From the NCBI GenBank assembly GCA_037447655.1, contig JBBHKE010002085.1, forward strand, positions 47,501 to 111,500: DNA of 64,000 bases, written 5' to 3'. Of this stretch, positions 21,583-33,229 are shown piece by piece. Under the pieces are notes generated by a model. That model was not told the origin of the DNA, ran no database searches, and saw only the letters and a list, made by a program, of their open reading frames with translations. A program made the translations under genes and the position numbers. Every line of letters begins with the position of its first letter. The stretch's first letter is position 1. Origin of the DNA: Zygnema cylindricum (lineage: Eukaryota > Streptophyta > Zygnematophyceae > Zygnematales > Zygnemataceae).

Positions 21583-24500
21583 GGTTATGGGCCCACCCTC
21601 TAGGGTACCAATCTTTAATGGAACTGGCTTCATATACTGGGAAAGTATGATGATAGGAGCTCTATGCGAAAAAAGGTTTTGGGGGATAGTGAGTGGACGA
21701 TTGGGGCGTCCATCAAGTCTTGGAATTCCTCTAGGGTTTAAAGGAAGCAGATTCACCAGGAAAGAGGATTCACCTTCAACGGAGGAAACAAAGGAAGGAG
21801 AGGTGATGGACAAAGGAAAGGAGAAGGAGGCGACCACACCAATAGCAACTGGTTTAGCATTCATGTCACCTATTCCGAGGAACGAAGAGAATGATACTGA
21901 AACCTGGGACTTCAACAATATGGCGGCAAAACACTTCATCCTACTCCATCTCACTCAAGGACTTGCATGTCCTCATTTGCAGGTAGAGAGGGCATCCGAT
22001 CTTTGGATGGCTCTCATAGAGATGTACCGAAGTGGTACGATTCAGCAACAACAGTTGGCTGATCAGAAAGTTAAGGAGTATGTATACAAAGGGGGAAATA
22101 TGTTGGATTTTTGCAATGAGCTTGCTACACTCTTCATGGAGCTAGAGAGTGCGGGTAAAGTTTTTAGTGAAAAAGAAAAAGTTAACTGTTTACTAATGAA
22201 GTTACCTGATGAGTTCGAGAACATAGTCAACCGTGTGCAGGACTTGCCGGACTCAAGGTGGATATGGAACTCAGTGGTAGGGATGATTCTCGTTCGAGAG
22301 AATACGATTGAGATCCGAAGGGGAGGAAAGAGTGGCCAAGCCTTGGCAACAGCGACCGATTGGAGGAACAAGGATTCCCGGAAACCAGTCGAAAACTATG
22401 GGGGTAGGGAGCAGAAAAAACAGGTTGGCGAGTTCGAACCAAGGGCTCCCAAAGGTTTATGTCATTTTTGTAAGAAACCGGGGCACTATATGGCAGAGTG
22501 CACCAAGCTAACCGAGCTTCGGTTAAAGGAGGGGCAGACCGGTGGTACCCCGAGAGGAAAGATAAAGGCCCTTGTCACACAGGTACTTGAGGCGGATTCC
22601 GAGGACGAGGACGATGAGCTCCTTTTGGATGAGGAGTTGGAGGCGAAAACTGAGGTTGAAATTCCACGAAGGCAGAAATGTGCTTACGGTGGATTGAAAG
22701 GTGAAGCAGGCTGGATTATAGATTCAGGTGCCTCAATGCACATGTGTAAGGATAGACACCTGTTCACTAAGATAAGAAAGATTCCCACCGTAGAGATAGA
22801 GTACGGGGATGGGAGGATAGTCACCACTACTCTTGTAGGATCGGTAGAACTGAAAGTGTTAGTAGAAGGAAAGACATCCATATTAACATTCTCCGATGTA
22901 TTGTTTATTCCGGAGCTGAACAAAAACCTTATCTCTACATCAGTATTAGATGATAAGGGTTTTTTCACTAGCACTAGGGAAGGAGTCTTTACTGCTAGTT
23001 TTGAGGAGGATGTCTATTTCATTGCTGAGAAAGGTAGCCATGGGATGTTTAGGCTGATCTTAAGTAATGAAAAGAAGAAACTTTATTATGCTGGTGTTCA
23101 TGATATTATGATGTGGCATAAGAGGCTTGGGCATGTGAATCTAGATAAGTTAAGAGAGATGAAGAAGATGGGAGTGGTGGAAGGGATTCAGTTCAGTGAG
23201 AGTGATGATATAAGTGATTGTAGTGGGTGTGCTCAAGGTAAAGCACACAAATTACCCTTTCCAAAAACAGCCACCTACAAGGGAGAAAAACTTCTAGATC
23301 TAGTACACACAGATATTTGGGGACCGGCTAGAGTGCCCTCACCGGGGGGGGAGAGATTTATGATGACTATAACTGATGATTGGTCTCGGTATTCCCGAGT
23401 ATATTTTTTGAAAAACAAGTCAGAGGCTGAGGACTGTTTTAGACAATATAAAGCATGGAGCGAAAAACTCCATGAAACTCCAATCAAGAGAGTAAGGAGT
23501 GACAATGGTGGAGAGTATACTTCAAACCAGTTTGAGGATTTTTTGAGGGAAGATGGGGTTCAACACCAAAAGACAGTGCCAGAAAATCCTGAACAGAATG
23601 GGGTAGCTGAAAGGTTAAATAGAACACTAAGTGATAGTGCTAGAAGTATGTTGTCGGATAAGAAGATAGGAAAAGGTTTTGGGCAGAAGCAATGAACTGT
23701 GCTAATTACCTCAAAAATAGAGTTCTTACTTCAGCTATTAAAGATCAAACACCTTATGAGAGATGGACAGGCCGGAAACCAGACTTATCTCATTTAAAGG
23801 TTTTCGGCAGTGAAGTATTCAGTCTAGATACAGATCGGTCTAATTGGAAGCTAGATCCTAAAGGAAAACCGGGATACTTATTAGGATATGATGAGGATGT
23901 TAAAAGATATAGAGTTTATGATCTAAAAAGAGAAGATATAATCTTAGTAAAGCATCTAGTAGTTATGGATGAAGGAAAGTCTGTGGATCCCTTCAAATAT
24001 ACAAAGTCAGTAAAAATCAGATTTGAGTCAGAAAATTCTGATGACTTTGAGCTTCCTAACTATCCAGGTTTTAGAGACGATGACATTCTTGCAGGAACAA
24101 ATTAGACCGAAAAAGACTCGGCTGTGGAAACACCAGTGACAACTCTATTCGAAGCGGAAGACGTGGTGGAAATTGATTCGGAATCAAGGGATAGGGGAGA
24201 AGCCGAGTTTGTTCGAAAGAATCCACGAGAACCATCTATTCCGGCCTCAGATTTTGAGGGAGGGAGGAGAAGTAGCAAAAGACTGCAAGAAAAACAGGTT
24301 AATAACAAGGTAACTAAACTATCTCATCAAGATGAACCTCAAACTTATCGAGAGGCGATGACTTGTCCAGAAAGAAACCGGTGGAAGACAGCCATCAATG
24401 AGGAGATGGCTTCAATCATGGCAGCCGATACTTGGGAGCTGGTGGACTGTCCACCTAACCGAAAACCAATCGGTTGTAAGTGGGTTTTCAAACTAAAACT

Positions 24501-25921
24501 GAACCCAGATAACACAATCGAGCGCTACAAGGCCAGATTAGTGGCAAAGGGATTTACACAAAAGGAAGGAATTGACTACGAGGAAACCTTTGCCCCGGTG
24601 GTCAGATTTCCCTCCGTCCGCATACTTCTCAGTTTAGCAGCGGCGGAAGACATGGAAGTGCACCAGATGGACATCAAAACAGCCTTTTTGCATGGAGAAT
24701 TAGAAGAGGAGATCTTCATGCGACAACCCGAAGGGTTTGTGGAAGAAGGAGAGGAGAGTAAGGTATGCCGGCTGATTAAATCTCTTTATGGTTTGAAACA
24801 GGCGCCCCGACAGTGGAATAAGAAGCTTGATGAGTTTCTTACCGGTCTAGGATATATTCGGATCAGCTCAGATCACTCAATCTATGTTTTCGAAGATGAG
24901 GAAGGTTTTATATTTATTGCAATTTATGTTGATGATTTGCTTGTTTTAAGTAAATCAATGGAAAAAATTAATAAACTGAAAACCGATCTTAAGGGGAGAT
25001 TTGAAATGAAGGATATAGGGGAAGCAAAATATATTTTGGGAATTCAAGTAGAGAGAGACCGAAAAAGAAAAATTATAAGATTGACTCAAAAGGAAGCAAT
25101 AGGGAACATGCTTGAAAAATTTCAAATGGATAAAGCTAATAGTTGTACAACTCCAATGGAATTGAAGAAGGGAAGTGAGGGGAGTGAGGAAGAAGGAGTC
25201 ATAGTCTTAGACGAGGAATTATCTCCTGATGAACAGAAGTTCATGCAGACTATTCCTTACAGGCAAGTAGTGGGAAGTCTAATCTATTTTATGAATTGTA
25301 CCCGGCCGGATTTAGCTGCAGCTGTAGGAGTGCTGAGTAGAAGTCTAAATGCTCCCACTAAGAAGGATTGGGAGGCAGCTAAGGGAGTCCTTAGATACTT
25401 GGTAGGAACTAGAGATCTATGGTTGCATTTGGGTGGGGAGAATACTGACATCACTACTTGGAGTGATGCTAGTTATGGTGATGCTCCGATGAGGAGATGT
25501 ACTTCTGGATATGTATTATATGTGGGTGATGGGGCTTGCTGTTGGAGTAGCAAACAGCAAAAGGTTATTGCTCAGTCCACCATGGAGGCTGAGTATATGG
25601 CCTCTTGCTCTGCTGTAAAAGAATTGATGTGGGTCAAGTCTTTGCTTGGTGAGCTTAGTCACCTTAAGAGTGGTGTGCAGAAAATATTTTGTGATAATCA
25701 GGCAGCAATCGCTATTTTCTGCCAATCCTAAACACCATTTTAAAGCCAAACACACGGACATCAGACTCAGCTTTGTTAGAGAGAAAGTAGAAAACAAAAT
25801 AATCAGTTTAGAGTACAGACCAGATAGTGAGATGGTAGCAGATATGATGACCAAACCTGTGCCTTCCCCTAATCTAATTTTTTGCAGGGAGAAGTGTGGT
25901 CTGAAATTAAAGATTGACTAG
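21563..25921 (+). pseudogene. Copia gag-pol, nearly intact, three lesions
   Basis: Domains in order: gag (starting MEVSEFQVMGPPSR), CCHC zinc knuckle C-x2-C-x4-H-x4-C (22460-22501), aspartic protease with DSGA (22721-22732), GAG-pre-integrase (MMWHKRLGHVNLDKL), integrase with HTD, SDNGGEY and NPEQNGVAER (23306-23600), RT with YVDD (24925-24936), and RNase H (WSDASYGD onward). Lesions: a one-base frameshift near 23675-23690 after the integrase core, an in-frame TAG near 24103, and a one-base insertion near 25717 in the last RNase H part; the frame after it runs to 25921. All catalytic motifs are otherwise present. In family terms it encodes capsid, protease, integrase, RT and RNase H for replication through an RNA intermediate; this copy cannot make the full polyprotein unaided. 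Confidence 0.92.
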
Positions 25922-25934
25922 AAAATAAGGGGAG
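25922..25934 (+). promoter_or_regulatory. Polypurine tract
   Basis: AAAATAAGGGGAG directly precedes the TGTAGAAAC start of the 3' LTR. The same purine tract precedes the 3' LTR of the minus-strand element at 56421-56434. Such tracts prime plus-strand DNA synthesis. Confidence 0.85.
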
Positions 25935-26983
25935 TGTAGAAACTAATGGTTTTATTAGTATTTTCTAGGCCTGAAAAGAAATATAGAAGTCGAGGCAGTC
26001 TATCTCTAACTTCTCTCTCCAACTCTCAAACTTGTCGCAGTCACTGAGAAATTGGAGAGGAAGCTAGAGCCATGGCTACCTTGGCTATCCTGAGGTTTAC
26101 GGGAATTTTATATTAGGGTTTATATATTTAATTAAAATGTATGTGCCAGCGGCAGGATTTGATCCTTGTACCTGCCGGCCGGCAGACACAATGTAGCCGG
26201 TAGCCCTAGCCGTTTCATCTAGAGGTAGTGTTACCTAGCATATAGTTTGATAATTATTTATATATGTATACAAGCGATAAACCATTTAACTAGAATTAAT
26301 TACGGGATACATAGATCCAGTAATATGTAATGTACGACTTACGGTACGGACATAAATCAGTACCGCGCATTTGTTTCGTAAATGAAACAAATACCGCGCA
26401 TGTATTTATTACGGCTACGATTAAAGCCGAATTTAATCGGACGGCCGGGATTAGCGCCGAGATCGCGGAGGAAGATTTCGGCGGTTTGTGGCCATCGCCA
26501 CATCGGATGACGCGTGGCAAAATTCCGTTGGATTGTGGAAACTCCGGAGATTATGGCACCGAATCCGGATTTGACATGTGTCGACATTTTGGCCATGTCG
26601 TACAATGTCCGTACATAAAGTACACCGGCAGCTGTACTTTTACGTACGGAACTCAATTCTGATTGGTTCCGTACATCAGTAGATAGAGTCTGTGAGAGAG
26701 ATAGGACTTAGAAAAATTAGAAGATAGGACCCCCTCTCCCAGAGAGCTTCTGTACAAAAGGTCAACTTTGACCCTCCATAACTTACTGCTCAATGGAGCA
26801 AATTCAGAGATTCATCTTGCTATCGACTCAGGGGAGTCTTGTCTTCACAGGGGTGAAGTTGGTCAGAGTTTTTGTCTGCCAGGGTGGCAGTTATTTTTGC
26901 TTAAACACAAAGGGGTCAGGATTATCCTAGAGGCTTCTTGGAAGCTGTCCACTCTGAGGACTTATGGAGGTCTCAGAGTTTCA
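25935..26983 (+). mobile_element. 3' LTR of the plus-strand Copia
   Basis: Complete LTR of 1049 bases with TG…CA ends. It carries the antisense tRNA-like module (about 26150-26230) and the hairpin (about 26369-26392). The MEVSEF-coding end of gag is repeated here, followed by non-Copia sequence. Confidence 0.9.
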
Positions 26984-27585
26984 GTCCTTATGTCGTTCGG
27001 GATCGCCGCTGCTCAATTCAATCCTACCACGTATCGCTAGGTCACACCACGTCACGGCACGTTTGAAAACCACCAAAATGACCATTCCGGGACCTTGGCG
27101 ACGATTAGCGCCGTCGAATACAGATTGATATTTAATTTACGCCGTCGAAATAAATGTCTGATTCATTTGTTTTGTGCGGCGGATTCTACGCACTGAATCT
27201 GATATGTTCTATGTTTCCTATATAATAGTTACGATATTCGGATTAATGTTTTACTCAATGTTTAAATAAATATCGTACCCCATGTACTCTAAAGAACTTC
27301 TACGATAGACCCGTTAGAGGTGATGGCTACGCCACGCTCTGCTGGTCGGAGATTTGAGTCCTGCCGGACTCAACCTTTTCTTGAGAGTGACTTAGGTCAC
27401 TCTTAAGTCCTGCCTATGAAGCTGAGGCAGCCATGGCTCCACCGCCCTTTCTAATATTCAATGACTACAACAAGTATGGGGGATAGAGGGAAGAGGTGGA
27501 GGCAGGTTGCTTGCGCTTTATTTTTCCTATTTTTACTAATGTATTAAGACCTAGAAAATACTGTATAAATCTAATAATTTCAACA
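26984..27585 (-). mobile_element. Outer part of the split 5' LTR (minus element)
   Basis: Reverse-strand LTR sequence ends CTAATAATTTCAACA at 27585, that is TGTTGAAATTATTAG on the minus strand. It carries the tRNA-like module on the plus strand (about 27300-27375) and a decayed hairpin (27146-27174). It completes the LTR begun at 20099-20489. Confidence 0.75.
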
Positions 27586-28297
27586 ACTGCCACACAACCC
27601 CAATGGGGGAAGGCAAAATGGTTAGGGATACCAAACGTGCGAACTAAGTCAGTTGGAAAAAATCCAACAAACGCGCCCCAAAAATAAATGTTTTATATTT
27701 TGCAGGGGCCTCAAGAAACTTATGTCCATCTGTGGTGACCTGACAAAAGAGGCAACCGTGAAAGTGTTTCGTAAGCCACGGTAAGAAGGTTACATGTCTA
27801 CGATGTCTCGCAAAGACATTCCTCATACCAAAAGGTTTAAAAACTTACAACATGTCTTTTGATGTTAAAAAATAATACAAAAGATATGGTGCATTAAGAA
27901 GAATTGTAGATGGTCAGAACTGTCATGAGCAATTTTGGTGTAAACAGTCGTCACACCCATTAAATAACAATTTCGTTATTACACATTGGGACACTCGAAA
28001 ATTATGTACATAGAATGTACAAAGAATTTGTGAAATAGTACGACGTAAGTTCGCCAAGTTAGAATTACATTAGGTCGTACCCTGTAACCTATAACCATTT
28101 ACTCTTCCATTTATTTAATCATGGGTTTTTAATAGAAGGGGTTGGAGTTTAGAAAACCTTGCAAAACTGAGTGGTGGAACGAGAAATTGAACTAATAGAG
28201 GATTATCCTTAAGGGTATGTGCCCTTGTAACCGTTACTTTTCACGAAGCACTTTGGATTTGAGTGAAGATTCCCCGCACTGCTTTTCCTAACGTTCT
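27586..28297. other. Gene-free spacer
   Basis: No coding region, repeat or RNA gene is recognised. The last bases (about 28270-28297) resemble DNA near 14990-15030, as does the DNA right of the following solo LTR. Confidence 0.5.
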
Positions 28298-29066
28298 TGT
28301 TGAATTATTAGATTTTCAAAGTATTTTCTAGGTCTGAATAGCTTAAGTGAAAATATAAGAGAAAAGCGTAGGCAATTTGCCTCCACCTCTTCCCTCTATC
28401 CCTCATATTTGTTATAGTCACTGAAAGAAAGAGAGGGTGGTGGAGCCATGGCTGCCTCGGCTACTTAGGCAGGTCAAAAAAAGTGACATAAGTCACTTCT
28501 AACAAAAAGGTTAAGTCCTATAGGACTCGAACCACCTCCGACAGGCAGAGCAAGGCATAACAGTCAGCCTTAGCCGTTCTGTCGTTGAAGTCCCTTAGAG
28601 TACATCGAGTAAGATAACATTGGGTAGCCGGAATCCCAAAGAGCATGAGGGCGAGTTCGGAAGAGACATGCGTCCACTCAATGGCAGAGTCGTACACAGA
28701 CCGTATAAAAAGTACACTGGCCACAGTACCTTTCTCTACTTTACAATTCTCTCATTGGTTCGTACATCAGAAGATAGAGGTTGTGAGAGGGGTTTAGGAC
28801 TTAGGAGATTTAGGAGGTAGCCGCCTCTCTCCCACAAAGCTTGTATATATTTTGGCATCTTTGCCACTTGATAACTAATCGACTGGCTGGGCGTTTTCAG
28901 TGAGTTCTTTTGCTGCGGACTCAAGGGAGTGTAGACTGCACAGGGGTGCAGTCAAATTGCTTGTTTTCCTACTTAGGTATCTATGATCCTAGCTGAATAA
29001 GGGTTAGCCAAAAACTATCTAGAGGCTTCTTGAATTTTGTAGTCCAATGGGGGACACAGAATTGCA
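28298..29066 (+). mobile_element. Solo Copia LTR with imperfect target duplication
   Basis: It starts TGTTGAATTATTAG and ends CACAGAATTGCA, 769 bases, with an internal deletion that removed the G-box and hairpin region. The left flank GTTCT (28293-28297) and right flank GTTCC (29067-29071) differ by one base and fit a 5-bp target duplication. The antisense tRNA-like module at about 28515-28590 reads GGTTCGAGTCC on the minus strand. Confidence 0.82.
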
Positions 29067-31466
29067 GTTCCAAGGTGAGAAAAACGAAATCGTACCTTTG
29101 AAGGGTGACGGTTATAAACGTGGGTACAACTTTTGATCATTGAAGGCGACTAATAAAATTATAACAATTGGTGGTCTAAAAAAACAATGACGGTGGTAGA
29201 TGTCTAGTTTTGCGTAACATTGTAGATGTATAGGTGTTTGTTACGTTATGACCTCATGCTCACCTGTGACAATGTTGACGCCATTATTTCAATATATTTT
29301 CGTCATGGTTTTCCGATTTCGTTTTTTCGACGTTTCTCACTTGAATTGCCACCTAATATGCATAAAGGTATTCAAAATAATTATTTTTCAAAGCGCTTTA
29401 TTTCATACCAATATTGTGACGTTCAATTTGAAAAAGTGTGAGATAAAAACGATAATGTGAGTGGGAGAGAGAGTGAGTCGATGATATCGTAAAATTACAA
29501 AAAAGACCCATAAATGAGAGTGTTCGAGACCGTGCAATTGGTTTTTATACATGCGCGTGACGAGCAACTGAAAAAATTGCGTATACTCTCCCGCGGGCCA
29601 AAAGTTTCTCACTCGTGTGTCGTGTGCTCTCACAGTGGAGCTCACGTGAAATTATAAACTACCTGCGCGCAACCATTTTATTTACATGTGGTTGCCGTAG
29701 TCGTGTTACCATAAACCCGCGCCGGCCGTGTGAATTGTTTTCTTTTTATGACGGTCAATGTTCGCAAGTGCGACACTTTTTAACCGTTGTTGCAATATTT
29801 AGCCAGTAAAAGTTGTTTGACGGATTGACTGTCAAATTTGAACTCAAAGGTACGTAACTTGTACAAAATTGTGCTTCAAATGTAATTTTTTCGACAACTA
29901 CTTGCGCGCAACAAAAATTGTCTTTGCGATTAGCAATTCCTATAAATATTTACATATGTATCATTCTCCGTAAGCGTATCGGAATTTTCTCATAGACTAG
30001 TAGCGGATAATTGAAGAGTTGGTTCTGAACCAACGTCGTGCCAAGTTCAAATCTCTACCAATGCATAATTTTTATCAAAGTCTGTTTGGGAAGCCCCTTC
30101 TGTGCGGTTTCGTTTTCAACATTCTATTGCGGCTTCTTTCAAAAAAAAAAAAAAAAGACGCCCGTACAGTTTTCAAACTTACCGCGCACAAATAGTGTGA
30201 CATTTCAATATCTCTTTTCGAAAATGTCCGTACATTTTCGATAAAATTACGTACATGTTCTGTGAAATTGCTGTTCAGTTTACTAAACAGAAAGTATTAA
30301 TAACTGCGATGTATGTTTTTCGTCAAATTTTGTACATTGTTGTAAAAAAATGTACATTTCACGGAAAGTAGTGTAATTCTCCCGTAAATTGCCCGTTTAG
30401 TTAAGCGGACAAAAAGTACATCGCGTTTTCTTGCAATTTTTTTGACAGTCACGAATTATACGTAGAAATCGGAAAAATGAAAAAAATCGCACGATTTAAA
30501 CAACAACGGCTAAATGTAATAAAATTAAACTAATCTGAAAACATATTTCGCAATTTATAATACATGCATAAAGTATGTACTGCATTAACGAGTATGGAGA
30601 GTGTAGCAACAGCCCACCACATAGTGGGACATTAAGAGGACAAAAAATACGTTCAGATGTTTTGTCATTATATACGCGAGACCACGAGGCGAGTGTTGCT
30701 GCTCATCCAGTGGATAGTCAAAAGTCAAAAACAAATTGTCATCTATCGATGGGTCGAGCTACCAGATCGTCAAATCGCAAAAAAAAAAACACATAAAAAC
30801 TCGCAGCACAATTTAGTGTTGTATATCGATAGCCATTGACCTATCGGTACAGTAATGTACAGTACAGGTAGTACAAGTAGTACAGTACTATAGTGAATTA
30901 TCGCGATGAAAACCAATATATCAAGATGAATTTCAATAAATAACTAAATATCGGGCACGATAATTATCAGGAATTTCGTACAGATGTACTTTTATGTACG
31001 CACGACATGACGTCGCATGCTGTACTATACATTGTTTAAAATGTAAAGTACATCATAAAGTACAATGGCATGGTATACTATATATTTTACACTTATCGGC
31101 AATAACAAAATTCCTGGCTCCAAAGCGATATATGGGAACCCCAAAAAATTGATATCCGATAATTATCGCTATCTGTTTTATCCCAATGAGTTTTTTTTTT
31201 ATACACATTACTACAATATTTTACTATCTCTAAACCGACATACATTATCCATGCACTATTTCTACACTAATATTCTCTTAGGGTGAACTTCCATTAGAGT
31301 AAAAGTGGGGTTGTTTACTGGACGGTTGTAGGATTTCGTACACATTCGTACCAATTTTTTTTTTTGTCAGAGGAAACATAACGAAACATGTTTACTAGAT
31401 GGCTCCAACATTATAGGCGTACGTATCGACCGTTGGATTTTTAACATTTTTAGAGTCGCGAAGCAA
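29067..31466. other. Gene-free AT-rich region, GTAC-rich in its right part
   Basis: 29073-29225 resembles 15049-15180 (shared GACG…ACGT…GGTACAACTTT… pattern). A poly-A run lies near 30140-30156. From about 30200 to 31080 the tetramer GTAC is strikingly frequent. No convincing coding frame, splice-linked exon or RNA gene was found. Confidence 0.45.
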
Positions 31467-31532
31467 TCGCGCACATCGTCCAGTTTGAAGAGACTCTCCT
31501 ACCCTCCTTTTCAAACTGGACGATGTGCGCGA
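31467..31532. repeat. Perfect 23-bp inverted repeat (hairpin)
   Basis: Arms 31467-31489 and 31510-31532 are exact reverse complements of 23 bases, separated by a 20-base loop. The core ACATCGTCCAGTTTGAA is shared by both. It is compatible with a small-RNA precursor or a transposon remnant. Confidence 0.85.
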
Positions 31533-32689
31533 AAGAGACGATGACCACATTTGGGGAATTGCATACAACAAATTGGGAGAGGAACGAAAGTCGTTTTCAA
31601 GAAGAAGCTGAAGAAAGACGTCGTCTGATGGATGCCGTATGTAAGATCGCCGAAAGGAAGAGTGGTGATGACAACAACGCATCTGATCAGCCATGAAAAT
31701 AGTAAGGTATGAGGGAAAAATTTGTTGCATTATTTCTGTAGGTGTTGAGTTTTCGTTGATTTTCGAGTTCTATTGTTTTTTTTTGTATAAATTATGTTTA
31801 TTATTATTTCTCTTCTTTCTCTTGTTGATTGTTATTTCTCTTGTTTGAATGAACAGGAAGGAGCGCACGAGGAGAAATGCCTCCTAGTAATTGATTAGAT
31901 TTATTTTTTTGTTGTAGAATTAGGTTGTCTGTTTTCGGTGTTTTCTGTAATAGATTTAATTTATAGGTTTACAGCCATCTTCTTTACTTATGCTACAAGC
32001 TGGTAGAAAAAAGTAGCAAAAACATGAAAAATGGTAGCCTATATACAAAATTATTTGTTTTACTTCTGTTGTTACTTAATTATGAAGATGTTTATATTTT
32101 TTTACGATTCATTGATTTTTTATCTTTTTGGATTTTGTTTTCATTTGTGTATTTTATTCAGCCAATATTCTATTTGAATAAATACATGATTTTCCTAGAA
32201 AATTTATTAAAATCATTCACTTAATTTTTTTACTTTTATTAAGTAATTAATATTATGTATTAATCTGTGTATTGATTAAAAGTAATGAACTTAACATAAA
32301 TCAAATCAATAAAACTGTATAGTGTTTATGTTTATTGATTTGAACATAAACATAAACAAAATCATGAAAATGAATTTCAATATTCGCATGATTGTTTGTA
32401 TAAAAGTATATATAGCATGATACGATTTTATGTATCTAATTAAGCATAAAATATTATATGATATTTTTTATACAACAGTGTATTACATTTACACAAAATT
32501 ATTTTTTATTTGTCCAAAAACTTTGTTTTACATTTACGATTATGCATTACATTTTTAAAGTTATTTCAATAAGTATTATATTTTTGTTATATGCCATTGT
32601 AAACATATACAGTATTATATGTTATATACATGACATTATAAATGTATACTATGTCGTATTTAATTATGCAGACTAATAAGGGTAGTAAT
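31533..32689. other. AT-rich gene-free stretch
   Basis: A short open frame following the hairpin (about 31511-31696, ending with an acidic, Arg-rich stretch) might be a transposon protein remnant, but nothing supports it. The rest is very AT-rich with no recognised feature. Confidence 0.4.
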
Positions 32690-33229
32690 ACTAAATGTAC
32701 AGAATAAGCTCTATACTAATACTAAATATACAGACTAACAACTGTGCTACTAATAATTTATATAGACTAATAACTATACTAGCAGTAATTATGCAGAGTA
32801 ATAACTGTACTACTACTAATTATGCAGACTAATAACTGTACTAATACTTATTATTCATACTAATCATTTGTGTATAATCNNNNNNNNNNCTAATCATACT
32901 TATTATTCATAATCATGTCAATAATCAGACGTATTAATCATCATCATGTCAATAATGAGATGTATTAATGATGATCATATCAATAATCAGACATATTTAA
33001 TAATAATCATGTCAACAATCAGACATATAAATCATAATCATATCTCGAATAAGATAAGCTCTATACTAATACTAAATATACAGACTAACAACTGTGCTAC
33101 TAATAATTTATATAGACTAATAACTATACTAGCAGTAATTATGCAGAGTAATAACTGTACTACTACTAATTATGCAGACTAATAACTGTACTAATACTTA
33201 TTATTCATACTAATCATTTGTGTATAATC
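32690..33229 (-). repeat. 31-bp minisatellite, reverse orientation
   Basis: Units of the type GACTAATAACTGTACTA…TAATTATGCA are the reverse complement of those at 33230-34340. A subarray at about 32912-33040 repeats ATGTCAATAATCAGACATA with the same 31-base period. The stretch is interrupted by a 10-N gap. Confidence 0.8.
32880..32889. other. Assembly gap (10 N)
   Basis: Ten unknown bases. The 176 bases before the gap (32704-32879) recur identically at 33054-33229, which suggests the gap size and local copy number are not reliable. Confidence 0.99.

Larger units (their letters stand above)
20490..26983 (+). mobile_element. Plus-strand Copia element with inverted left end
   Basis: Parts in order: an inverted 170-base LTR terminus (20490-20659), a 5' LTR lacking about its first 125 bases (20660-21582), gag-pol (21563-25921), a polypurine tract (25922-25934) and a complete 3' LTR (25935-26983, 1049 bases, TGTAGAAAC…AGAGTTTCA). 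The two LTRs are nearly identical over the shared part, so insertion is recent. It sits inside the 5' LTR of the minus-strand Copia. Flanks GTAAC and GTCCT do not form a convincing target duplication. Confidence 0.88.

Noticed and set aside
20660-26983. Autonomous, active Copia element
   Set aside because: A frameshift near 23680, a TAG near 24103 and a frameshift near 25717 break the polyprotein, and the 5' LTR lacks its start.
20484-26988. 5-bp target duplication GTAAC/GTCCT around the plus-strand Copia
   Set aside because: Only the first two bases agree; not enough to claim a duplication.
31511-31696. Short coding exon or transposase tail
   Set aside because: About 60 codons with a biased Arg/Glu stretch, no recognisable domain and no supported splice partner.
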